From positions 1-15,910 of the forward strand of contig DGSC01000029.1 in NCBI GenBank assembly GCA_002391275.1: DNA of 15,910 nt. Reading direction: 5' to 3'. The notes beneath the pieces are model-generated. The model saw only the letters and a program-made list of their open reading frames with translations, was not told where the DNA came from and searched no databases. Source of the DNA: Prevotellaceae bacterium UBA4372. Lineage in GTDB: Bacteria; Bacteroidota; Bacteroidia; Bacteroidales; Bacteroidaceae. A program made the position numbers and the translations under genes. Shown here piece by piece: positions 1-6,511 of the stretch; position 1 is the stretch's first letter, and every line of letters starts with the position of its first letter.

Positions 1-110
1 TCATCGACGAAGCTCCCCGCAAGGGCGCCGATGGTCTGCAGATTGCTTTCCTGCACCCGAAATCAACTGTTGGCATCCTTACCGAGTTGTGCGAGGATCC
101 CAATAAGTAA
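1..110 (+). CDS. mce: methylmalonyl-CoA epimerase, C-terminal fragment (5' end outside window)
   Basis: Only the last 35 codons and the TAA stop are present; reading frame starts at base 3. The peptide contains the family's C-terminal signature: an IDEAPRKGADG stretch, then IAFLHPKST, then a final TELCED. The FLHPKS core, which carries part of the metal/active site region of the vicinal oxygen chelate fold, and the closing glutamate segment are typical of methylmalonyl-CoA epimerase. That enzyme interconverts (2R)- and (2S)-methylmalonyl-CoA in the succinate-propionate pathway, a route many Bacteroidales use to make propionate. A terminator follows 18 bases after the stop, so this is the last gene of its transcript. 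Other glyoxalase-fold proteins are possible in principle, but the motif match is good. Confidence 0.85.
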   Translation, partial: IDEAPRKGADGLQIAFLHPKSTVGILTELCEDPNK

Positions 111-128
111 GTTCAAACAAACAGGTAC

Positions 129-167
129 AAAAAAACACGCATGCGTCATGGCATGCGTGTTTTTTTT
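129..167. terminator. bidirectional intrinsic terminator between convergent mce and metY
   Basis: A 16-base arm (129-144: seven A then CACGCATGC) pairs perfectly with 151-166 (GCATGCGTG then seven T) around a six-base loop. A-run on one side and T-run on the other make it work in both directions, as expected between the plus-strand mce stop (110) and the minus-strand metY stop (191). Confidence 0.9.
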
Positions 168-190
168 GTTTCGTAGTCAAGAGGTTGTGG

Positions 191-1465
191 TCAATTGCCA
201 AGAGCCTGACTGAGGTCGTCGAGAATGTCGTCGATATGCTCCGTGCCGATAGAAAGGCGTATTGTTGCCGGTGTGATGTGCTGTGCAGCCAGTTCCTCGG
301 GCGTCATCTGCGAGTGAGTTGTCGTGTAAGGGTGGATAACAAGGCTCTTGACGTCGGCCACATTGGCCAGCAAAGAGAATATCTTCAGCGAATCGATGAA
401 CCGCCAAGCCTCTTCCTGTCCGCCCTTGATCTCGAAGGTAAATATGCTGCCGCCTCCCTGTGGGAAGTAGCGCTGATAGAGCGCATGGTCGGGGTGAGAG
501 GGTAGGGCTGGATGGTTCACGCGCTCAACCTTGGGGTGCTTTGCCAAGAAATCAACTACGCGCAGGGCGTTGGCTACATGGCGTTCCACTCGCAAGCTGA
601 GGGTCTCCAGTCCCTGCAAGAGGATGAAAGCGTTGAAGGGCGAGAGCGTAGCCCCGGTATCACGCAGCACCACAGCCCGGATGCGGGTGACGAAAGCAGC
701 CTGACCGGCCACGTCGGCAAACACAGCTCCGTGGTACGAAGGGTCGGGCTGTGCCAGCGTCGGGAACTTGTCGGCATGTTCCTTCCACGGAAATGAGCCT
801 CCGTCTACGATTACACCGCCGAGGCTGCTGCCGTGGCCTCCGATAAACTTGGTTGCCGAGTGTACGACAACGTCAGCGCCATGCTCAATGGGGCGTATCA
901 AGAACGGAGTGGCGAATGTGTTGTCAATAATCAGTGGAACATGATGGCGGTGAGCCACTTCGGCCACGGCGTCGATGTTGAGCACGTCGCTGTTTGGATT
1001 GCCGAATGTCTCGGCAAACACGACTTTTGTGTTCGGCTGTATGGCAGCTTCCAGCGCGGCGAGGTCGTTCACGTTCACAATAGTATTCGTGATGCCTTGT
1101 GTAGCCAGCGTATGAGTAATGAGGTTAAACGAGCCGCCATAGAGGTTGTCGGCAGCTACGATGTGATCGCCTGCCTGCACGATGTTCTGGAGAGCATAGG
1201 TGATGGCAGCAGCCCCGCTGGCCACAGCTAAACCGGCAACTCCGCCTTCGAGGGCAGCCACGCGCTGTTCAAACACGCCTTGAGTGGAGTTCGTTAGGCG
1301 GCCGTAAATATTGCCGGCATCCCGCAAACCGAAACGGTCGGCAGCGTGTTGCGAATTGCGAAAGACGTAACTTGTGGTCTGGTAGATAGGCACTGCGCGT
1401 GCATCGGTGGCAGGGTCGGCTTGTTCTTGCCCTACGTGTAGTTGTAAAGTCTCAAAATGTAGCAT
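191..1465 (-). CDS. metY: O-acetylhomoserine aminocarboxypropyltransferase / sulfhydrylase
   Basis: A 424-residue PLP enzyme of the Cys/Met metabolism family, of the length usual for O-acetylhomoserine sulfhydrylase and longer than typical methionine gamma-lyase (about 398). It makes homocysteine from O-acetylhomoserine and sulfide in the cytoplasm. Visible marks: YGRLTNST at residues 54-61 (the conserved Y-x-R-x-x-N of the neighbouring-subunit phosphate site), SGAAA near 83-87, LYGG at 108-111 (PLP-stacking tyrosine), D181 in IIDNTFATP, and the Schiff-base lysine K206 in HSATKFIGGHG. The C-terminal half carries the MetY-like LRDTGATLSPFNAF and SLVIHP blocks. The first ATG lies 46 bases downstream of a TAnnTTTG box. 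It is transcribed divergently from an Lrp/AsnC gene that probably controls it. A gamma-lyase or cystathionine activity cannot be excluded from sequence alone. Confidence 0.9.
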   Translation of the reverse strand: MLHFETLQLHVGQEQADPATDARAVPIYQTTSYVFRNSQHAADRFGLRDAGNIYGRLTNSTQGVFEQRVAALEGGVAGLAVASGAAAITYALQNIVQAGDHIVAADNLYGGSFNLITHTLATQGITNTIVNVNDLAALEAAIQPNTKVVFAETFGNPNSDVLNIDAVAEVAHRHHVPLIIDNTFATPFLIRPIEHGADVVVHSATKFIGGHGSSLGGVIVDGGSFPWKEHADKFPTLAQPDPSYHGAVFADVAGQAAFVTRIRAVVLRDTGATLSPFNAFILLQGLETLSLRVERHVANALRVVDFLAKHPKVERVNHPALPSHPDHALYQRYFPQGGGSIFTFEIKGGQEEAWRFIDSLKIFSLLANVADVKSLVIHPYTTTHSQMTPEELAAQHITPATIRLSIGTEHIDDILDDLSQALGN

Positions 1466-1511
1466 GATTGCGATGTTTTAATTGTGTGTTATTTCTTTAT
1501 GTTTGACGCTG

Positions 1512-1543
1512 CAAAGGTATGGCATTTGGAATTTCTGACCAAA
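1512..1543 (-). promoter_or_regulatory. metY promoter (Bacteroidetes -33/-7 type)
   Basis: Read on the minus strand, TACCTTTG (1519-1512) matches the -7 consensus TAnnTTTG, and TTTG (1543-1540) lies 20 bases upstream as the -33 element. It predicts a leader of roughly 40 bases before the ATG at 1465. Confidence 0.7.
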
Positions 1544-1547
1544 AAAC

Positions 1548-1578
1548 TTGCTGATTATAGAAAATATACCTATTTTTG
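1548..1578 (+). promoter_or_regulatory. Lrp/AsnC gene promoter with overlapping dyad
   Basis: TATTTTTG (1571-1578) matches TAnnTTTG, with TTG (1548-1550) 20 bases upstream. A perfect dyad, AAAATA (1561-1566), four bases, TATTTT (1571-1576), covers the -7 box and is a plausible autoregulatory site. Confidence 0.6.
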
Positions 1579-1648
1579 CGGCGTATGAAGATAATATATC
1601 TAAATCTCCATTATGTTTAAGAACCTGATGGAATAATATTCTAAGATT

Positions 1649-2113
1649 ATGAGTGAAGTGCTCGACGAAATTGACATGCAGATACTGCGGACGTTGCAGC
1701 GAAATGCAAAATTGACCACAAAAGAACTGGCTGAAGCGGTCAACCTCACCCCTACACCTGTGTTCGAACGCCAGAAACGGCTCGAACGACAAGGCTACAT
1801 TCAGAAATATGTGGCCCTGCTCGATGCCGAAAAACTCAACCAAGGCTTGCTCGTGTTCTGCAAAGTGAAGCTCAAACAGATCAACCATGAGATTGCAGAA
1901 AGCTTCATGCACCGCATATACCGCATTCCGGAAGTGACCGAATGCTACAACACTTCAGGCGCGTATGACTATCTATTAAAGGTACGCGCACGTGATATGA
2001 AGCAATATCAGGAATTCGTGCTCAACAAGTTAGGGGAAATCGACTCGGTTGGTTCCATCGAAAGCACGTTCGTGATGAGCGAAGTGAAGAACTTTCATGG
2101 TATAAACATCTAA
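1649..2113 (+). CDS. Lrp/AsnC-family transcriptional regulator
   Basis: 154 residues, the normal length for a single-HTH, single-RAM Lrp protein. The N-terminal helix-turn-helix region opens with the family's DEIDMQILRTLQ (residues 6-17), followed by ELAEAVNLTPTPVFERQKRLE, in which the recognition helix lies around residues 34-46. The C-terminal RAM/AsnC ligand-binding domain spans about 66-150, with the usual V-T-E-C-Y (96-100), then the GAYDYLLKV strand (104-112) and a FVMSEVK strand near the end. Such proteins form dimers and octamers that bind amino acids and AT-rich DNA. Head-to-head position with metY, with shared upstream DNA, makes metY the obvious candidate target, plus autoregulation; the effector is unknown. 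No target is shown directly. Confidence 0.92.
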   Translation: MSEVLDEIDMQILRTLQRNAKLTTKELAEAVNLTPTPVFERQKRLERQGYIQKYVALLDAEKLNQGLLVFCKVKLKQINHEIAESFMHRIYRIPEVTECYNTSGAYDYLLKVRARDMKQYQEFVLNKLGEIDSVGSIESTFVMSEVKNFHGINI

Positions 2114-2136
2114 GAAACCAATTTTTTAGGGCTTGT

Positions 2137-2170
2137 TTTGCTCTTATTCATTGATTAATCCTTATCTTTG
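2137..2170 (+). promoter_or_regulatory. rlmD promoter
   Basis: TATCTTTG (2163-2170) matches the -7 consensus, with TTTG (2137-2140) 22 bases upstream. Transcription would begin near 2175, which rules out start codons upstream of this point and supports the ATG at 2193. Confidence 0.7.
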
Positions 2171-2192
2171 CAGCCCAAAACTAAAAACAACT

Positions 2193-3638
2193 ATGGGACG
2201 TAAGAAGAAACCACTGCCCCTGCTTGAGGGCGTAAGAATCGAAGCCATAGCCGCTGAAGGCAAATCACTCTTTCGCGCAAATGACCTTGTCGTTTTTGTT
2301 CCTTTTGCCATACCTGGCGATATCGTGGACGTACAGCTGACAAAGAAAAAACACTCGTATGCCGAGGGGGAAGTGGTAAGGATGGTGGAACCATCGGCTG
2401 ATCGTATAGCCCCATTCTGCCCGCACTTCGGTGTCTGTGGCGGCTGCAAATGGCAAATGTTGCCTTACGAGTTGCAGCTGCGCGCAAAGCAACAGCAAGT
2501 GATGGATGCGCTCACTCGCATCGGAAAGGTGGAGCTTCCTGAGTGCACGCCTATCCTTGGTTCGCATAAAACGAGTGAATATCGCAACAAACTCGAATTT
2601 GGTTTTGCCAATAAACGTTGGCTCACGAAAGAACAGATTCGGTCGGGCGAGCAATTCGAGCGGCAAGAGAGCGTGGGTTATCATGCCAACGGCACCTTCG
2701 ACAAGATACTTCCCATAGAGGAATGCCATCTTATGGAGCCCGTCAACGACAGGCTACGTCTGGCTATCCGTGATTATGCTTACGAGCACCAACTGGGCTT
2801 CTTCGATTCACGAGAGCATACAGGTTTGCTGCGCGGAATGATGATTCGCCTTTCTAATACAGGTGAATTGATGTTGCTCATCCAATTCTGCATGGCTACG
2901 AAACAGGAGCATGAGCAGGCTCAAGCATTGCTTGCCTACATACATGATAAGTTTCCAGAGATCACCTCCTTACTATACGTAAACAATCAAAAATATAATG
3001 ATACCTTCGGCGATTTGCCAGTGGAGGTGTTTGCTGGAGCTGATCACATATTTCTTGAAATGGAAGGACTCCGTTTCAAGGTGGGAGCTAAGAGCTTCTA
3101 TCAAACCAACACCGAGCAGGCTTATGAGCTTTACAAGGTAGCCCGCAGTTTTGCCTTTGATGGCTTCATGGCTGATGCCTCAGATTCGACCAGACTTCCA
3201 CTTGTCTATGACTTGTATACAGGCACAGGCACTATAGCCAATTTTGTAGCGTCAAAAGCCAGGGAAGTGATAGGCATCGAGTATGTGCCCGAAGCTATTG
3301 AAGATGCTAAAGTCAACAGCCAGCTCAATGGCATTGAAAACACTCGCTTCTATGCCGGCGACATGAAGGACATTCTTACTGAAAATTTTGTAGCTGAGCA
3401 CGGACGCCCCGATATTATCATCACCGACCCACCGCGCGCCGGCATGCATACCGATGTTGTCGATGTCATCCTCAAAGCTGCTCCCCAGCGGATTGTCTAC
3501 GTGAGTTGCAACCCTGCAACGCAAGCGCGCGACCTTGCGCTACTGGACGTAGACTACAAGGTCGCGCGTATACAGCCGGTGGACATGTTTCCCCACACCC
3601 AACATGTGGAGAATGTAGTGCTGCTGCTTCGCCGTTAG
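2193..3638 (+). CDS. rlmD: 23S rRNA (uracil-5-)-methyltransferase, RlmD/RumA type
   Basis: A 481-residue SAM-dependent RNA m5U methyltransferase; family relatives modify U1939 or a nearby uracil of 23S rRNA. The start at 2193 is chosen because an upstream in-frame extension would lie across the promoter. Order of parts: a basic start (MGRKKK) and TRAM RNA-binding domain to about residue 65; three iron-sulfur cysteines C76, C82, C85 in CPHFGVCGGC and the fourth, C178, in PIEECHL; central region; then a Rossmann methyltransferase domain with motif I DLYTGTGTIA (340-349), DPPRAGMH (412-419) and the catalytic cysteine C439 in VYVSCNP. An extra stretch of about 8-10 residues (around 323-335) precedes motif I. 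The stop overlaps the glyA stop by four bases. Exact target uracil cannot be assigned, since Bacteroidetes often carry several paralogues. Confidence 0.88.
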   Translation: MGRKKKPLPLLEGVRIEAIAAEGKSLFRANDLVVFVPFAIPGDIVDVQLTKKKHSYAEGEVVRMVEPSADRIAPFCPHFGVCGGCKWQMLPYELQLRAKQQQVMDALTRIGKVELPECTPILGSHKTSEYRNKLEFGFANKRWLTKEQIRSGEQFERQESVGYHANGTFDKILPIEECHLMEPVNDRLRLAIRDYAYEHQLGFFDSREHTGLLRGMMIRLSNTGELMLLIQFCMATKQEHEQAQALLAYIHDKFPEITSLLYVNNQKYNDTFGDLPVEVFAGADHIFLEMEGLRFKVGAKSFYQTNTEQAYELYKVARSFAFDGFMADASDSTRLPLVYDLYTGTGTIANFVASKAREVIGIEYVPEAIEDAKVNSQLNGIENTRFYAGDMKDILTENFVAEHGRPDIIITDPPRAGMHTDVVDVILKAAPQRIVYVSCNPATQARDLALLDVDYKVARIQPVDMFPHTQHVENVVLLLRR

Positions 3639-4915
3639 TAGGCGAAGAGGGGATAGTTTTTCATTATTTCGTTGACCTCTGCACGCACAGCGGCAATGAC
3701 GTCGAGGTTCTCGGGGTCGTTCAATACACGCTCTATCAGTTCGGCAATCTTTACCATCAAGTCTTCCTTGGCACCGCGAGTGGTTATGGCTGGCGTGCCG
3801 AGGCGAATACCTGATGTCTGGAAGGCGCTGCGAGTGTCGAAGGGCACCATGTTCTTGTTTACCGTGATGTCGGCAGCGACAAGGGCGTTCTCGGCTACCT
3901 TACCTGTGAGGTCTGGGTACTTGGAACGCAGGTCAACCAACATAGAATGGTTGTCGGTGCCTCCGCTGACGATGTCGAAGCCACGCTTGATGAGCTCTGC
4001 TGCAAGGCAGGCGGCGTTCTTCTTAACCTGAGCCTGATACTCGCGGAACTCGGGAGTGAGGGCTTCGCCGAAGGCCACAGCCTTGGCAGCGATGACGTGT
4101 TCGAGGGGACCGCCTTGGATGCCTGGGAATACTGCACTGTTGAGGAGAGCAGACATCATCTTCGTGACGCCCTTCGGAGTCTTCTTACCCCAAGGATTCT
4201 CGAAGTCCTTGCCCATGAGAATGATACCGCCACGAGGACCACGGAGCGTCTTATGCGTCGTAGAGGTGACGATGTGTGCATACTTGAGCGGATTGTCAAG
4301 CAGTCCTGCTGCAATGAGTCCTGCGGGATGCGCCATGTCGACCATGAAGATAGCGCCCACCTTATCGGCAATCTCACGCATACGCTTGTAGTCCCACTCG
4401 CGGCTGTATGCCGAGCCGCCACCGATGAGAAGCTTTGGCTTGTGCTCTAATGCGAGGCGCTCCATCTCGTCGTAGTCGACGCGTCCGGTCTCCTTTTTGA
4501 GGTTGTAACCAATGGGATGATAGATGATGCCAGAGGTGTTGACGGGGGAACCGTGAGAAAGGTGGCCTCCGTGGTCGAGGTTAAGTCCCATGAATGTGTC
4601 GCCGGGATTAAGGCAGGCGAGGAAGACGGCAGCATTGGCCTGTGCACCTGAATGTGGCTGCACGTTAGCATATTCAGCACCGAAGAGCTCGCAGATGCGG
4701 TCGATGGCCAGCTGCTCTACCTTGTCAACAACTTGGCAACCACCGTAGTAACGGTGACCAGGATAACCCTCTGCATATTTGTTAGTCAGGGGTGAACCCA
4801 TGGCTTCCATGACCTGTGGGCTGACAAAGTTCTCTGATGCAATGAGCTCTATTCCGCGCTCCTGACGGGCACGTTCTTGTTGGATAAGCTCGAAAATGGT
4901 GTTGTCTCGTTTCAT
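3635..4915 (-). CDS. glyA: serine hydroxymethyltransferase
   Basis: A 426-residue cytoplasmic PLP enzyme that converts serine and tetrahydrofolate to glycine and 5,10-methylene-tetrahydrofolate, the main source of one-carbon units. Family blocks are intact: IELIASENF (22-30), KYAEGYPGHRYYGGC (46-60), QPHSGAQAN (86-94), MVDMAHPAGL (191-200) with the PLP aspartate, and the Schiff-base lysine K222 in VTSTTHKTLRGPRGG. A longer in-frame extension exists upstream, but it overlaps pyrI, so the ATG at 4915 is preferred; homologues also begin with a short MKRD-like segment. The start lies two bases after the pyrI stop, so it is the last gene of the pyrB-pyrI-glyA operon. No terminator is visible after its stop, which lies inside the end of rlmD. 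Confidence 0.95.
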   Translation of the reverse strand: MKRDNTIFELIQQERARQERGIELIASENFVSPQVMEAMGSPLTNKYAEGYPGHRYYGGCQVVDKVEQLAIDRICELFGAEYANVQPHSGAQANAAVFLACLNPGDTFMGLNLDHGGHLSHGSPVNTSGIIYHPIGYNLKKETGRVDYDEMERLALEHKPKLLIGGGSAYSREWDYKRMREIADKVGAIFMVDMAHPAGLIAAGLLDNPLKYAHIVTSTTHKTLRGPRGGIILMGKDFENPWGKKTPKGVTKMMSALLNSAVFPGIQGGPLEHVIAAKAVAFGEALTPEFREYQAQVKKNAACLAAELIKRGFDIVSGGTDNHSMLVDLRSKYPDLTGKVAENALVAADITVNKNMVPFDTRSAFQTSGIRLGTPAITTRGAKEDLMVKIAELIERVLNDPENLDVIAAVRAEVNEIMKNYPLFAY

Positions 4916-4917
4916 AG

Positions 4918-5373
4918 TTATACTAATTTTACGTCTTTTATTTGTTGTTCGTGGTTGCAATAGTGGCAACGTACGATTCCATTCTGTTTGTCGGTAACGT
5001 GGAAAAGTGTTGCCATGGGTTCGTTGTTGGTGATGCACTTAGGATTGTTGCAGCGTATGAGCCCACGCAAGTCCTTGGGCAAACACACCTGCCGCTTTTC
5101 AACAACCTCATAGTCACGTATTACGGCGAGGGTAACATTGGGCGCAACTATCGAGAGCTGGTTCATTTCTTCGTCAGTGAAGAAGCGGTCGGCTATTTTT
5201 ATGATGCTCTTCGTGCCCATCTTGTTGGACTTGAGGTTGAAGCCTATCGTGACCTTGGACGACATTTGATCGAGGTGGAGAAGATTGATAACCTCGAAAA
5301 GTCGGTCGCATGGAATGTGGTCAAGTACCGTTCCGTGGTCGAGAGCTGAAACGATAAGTTGTTCTCTTTTCAT
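4918..5373 (-). CDS. pyrI: aspartate carbamoyltransferase regulatory subunit
   Basis: 151 residues, close to the E. coli subunit (153). PyrI binds CTP/ATP on its N-terminal domain and, through a C-terminal zinc domain, holds catalytic trimers in the class B dodecamer. The zinc cysteines are complete: C108 and C113 in CNNPKC, C136 and C139 in CHYC, with spacing as in E. coli. The N-terminal allosteric domain has the family's ALDHGTVLDHIP (10-21) and the TIGFNLKSNKMGTKSIIKI stretch (42-60). The ATG at 5373 overlaps the pyrB stop in an ATGA arrangement, indicating translational coupling and matched subunit supply. A longer in-frame start upstream (5427) would lie inside pyrB and is not needed. 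Confidence 0.95.
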   Translation of the reverse strand: MKREQLIVSALDHGTVLDHIPCDRLFEVINLLHLDQMSSKVTIGFNLKSNKMGTKSIIKIADRFFTDEEMNQLSIVAPNVTLAVIRDYEVVEKRQVCLPKDLRGLIRCNNPKCITNNEPMATLFHVTDKQNGIVRCHYCNHEQQIKDVKLV

Positions 5374-6311
5374 AATATTGTTGTGTCGTTTTTTATCTGT
5401 TCGAGGGTTATGCCGAGCGTGTCGCATATCAAAGCTTGGCGTGCGAAGAGTCCGTTGCGCGCTTGTTGGAAATAATAGGCGTGTGGGTTGTCATCGATGG
5501 CATATTCTATTTCATTCACTCTGGGTAAGGGATGAAGAATGCGCATGTTTGGCCGTGCCTTCTGAAGCATGTCGAGCTTAAGGAGGTAGCGGTCCTTTAC
5601 GCGTTCGTATTCCATAAGGTCGGTAAAACGCTCCCGCTGAACTCGTGTCATGTAAAGAATGTCGGCATCGGCAATGACATCAGCGTCGAAATCTTTATGT
5701 TCAACATATTTGATACCATGCTCATGGCAATAGGTCTTGTATTGCTTAGGCATAGCCAGTTCGTCTGGCGCTATGAAATGGAATGTGGGATTGAAATGTC
5801 GCATGGCGGTCAGGAGAGAATGAACCGTACGACCGTATTTGAGATCACCGACAAGATAAATGTTCAAATTGTCGAGCGTGCCTTGAGTCTGGTAGATGGT
5901 ATAGAGATCGAGCATTGTCTGCGAGGGATGCTGGTTGGCTCCGTCGCCTGCGTTAATAATGGGAACCGGTGATATCTCACTGGCATAGAGTGCGGCTCCT
6001 TCGAGGTGGTGGCGCATGACAATGACATCGGCATAGTTGGACACCATCATGATGGTATCTTTAAGCGTTTCGCCTTTAGTTCCGCTTGTCACTTTTGGAT
6101 CGGCAAAACCGATGACTCGTGCACCTAAACGATTGGCTGCAGTCTCGAAGCTGAGACGGGTACGTGTAGAAGGTTCGAAAAAAAGCGTAGCTACGACCTT
6201 TCCTTGCAGCAGCAAGCGGTTGGGATGTAGTTCGAACTCCTGGGCCATTCGTATAAGGTACTCAATTTTCTCACGTGAATGGTCGGCAATGGTTACGAGG
6301 CTGTGATTCAT
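5370..6311 (-). CDS. pyrB: aspartate carbamoyltransferase catalytic subunit
   Basis: 313 residues, the normal length. PyrB condenses carbamoyl phosphate with aspartate to carbamoyl-aspartate, the committed step of pyrimidine synthesis. Active-site features are all present: the carbamoyl-phosphate loop FFEPSTRTRLSFE with STRTR at 48-52, the mobile-loop lysine K79 in SGTKGE, GANQHPSQ at 124-131, the RVQRERF aspartate-loop region (223-229) and HPLPR at 260-264. An in-frame extension to 6371 overlaps the -7 promoter box, so the ATG at 6311 is chosen; the resulting N-terminus, MNHSLVTIADHS, fits Bacteroidetes homologues. First gene of the pyrB-pyrI-glyA operon, divergent from the PBP gene. Confidence 0.95.
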   Translation of the reverse strand: MNHSLVTIADHSREKIEYLIRMAQEFELHPNRLLLQGKVVATLFFEPSTRTRLSFETAANRLGARVIGFADPKVTSGTKGETLKDTIMMVSNYADVIVMRHHLEGAALYASEISPVPIINAGDGANQHPSQTMLDLYTIYQTQGTLDNLNIYLVGDLKYGRTVHSLLTAMRHFNPTFHFIAPDELAMPKQYKTYCHEHGIKYVEHKDFDADVIADADILYMTRVQRERFTDLMEYERVKDRYLLKLDMLQKARPNMRILHPLPRVNEIEYAIDDNPHAYYFQQARNGLFARQALICDTLGITLEQIKNDTTIL

Positions 6312-6358
6312 GTTGAGTGGGAAAACAAGAAGTTTGTTGTCGTTAAAAAATCTTTGCG

Positions 6359-6366
6359 CAAATATA
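6359..6366 (-). promoter_or_regulatory. pyrB operon promoter -7 box
   Basis: TATATTTG on the minus strand (6366-6359) matches TAnnTTTG and would give a leader of about 43 bases before pyrB. I could not identify a good -33 TTTG at the right distance. Confidence 0.55.
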
Positions 6367-6407
6367 TACAAAACTCTTAAAGGTGCAGGCCCGAAGTTGT
6401 AAAAGAT

Positions 6408-6444
6408 TAGGCGGCAAAAAGTTTTTTGTAAACTTTTCCGCCTA
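6408..6444. repeat. imperfect inverted repeat between divergent pyrB and PBP promoters
   Basis: TAGGCGG (6408-6414) pairs with CCGCCTA (6438-6444), and AAAAGTT (6417-6423) with AACTTTT (6431-6437), a 14-pair dyad with a two-base bulge (6415-6416) and a seven-base spacer. It sits 41 bases upstream of the pyrB -7 box and 28 bases upstream of the PBP -7 box. It could be an operator or only a cruciform-prone sequence. Confidence 0.5.
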
Positions 6445-6472
6445 TCTATGAAAGCGTTTGATAGAAATACGC

Positions 6473-6480
6473 TATATTTG
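6473..6480 (+). promoter_or_regulatory. PBP1A gene promoter -7 box
   Basis: TATATTTG matches TAnnTTTG, 31 bases before the ATG at 6512. A TTTG at 6457-6460 is too close (12 bases) to be a normal -33 element, so the upstream half is unclear. Confidence 0.55.
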
Positions 6481-6511
6481 CAGCCTAAATTGCTATTTGT
6501 TTTTAGATGTA

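Noticed and set aside
1466..1648. Riboswitch or T-box ahead of metY
   Set aside because: The predicted leader is only about 40 bases and shows no paired elements of a SAM or similar riboswitch.
2133..2192. Upstream in-frame extension of rlmD
   Set aside because: The extension overlaps the -33/-7 promoter, and the TRAM domain start fits the ATG at 2193.
4942..5349. 135-codon plus-strand ORF opposite pyrI
   Set aside because: Antisense shadow of a clearly functional pyrI; no promoter box before it and no family resemblance.
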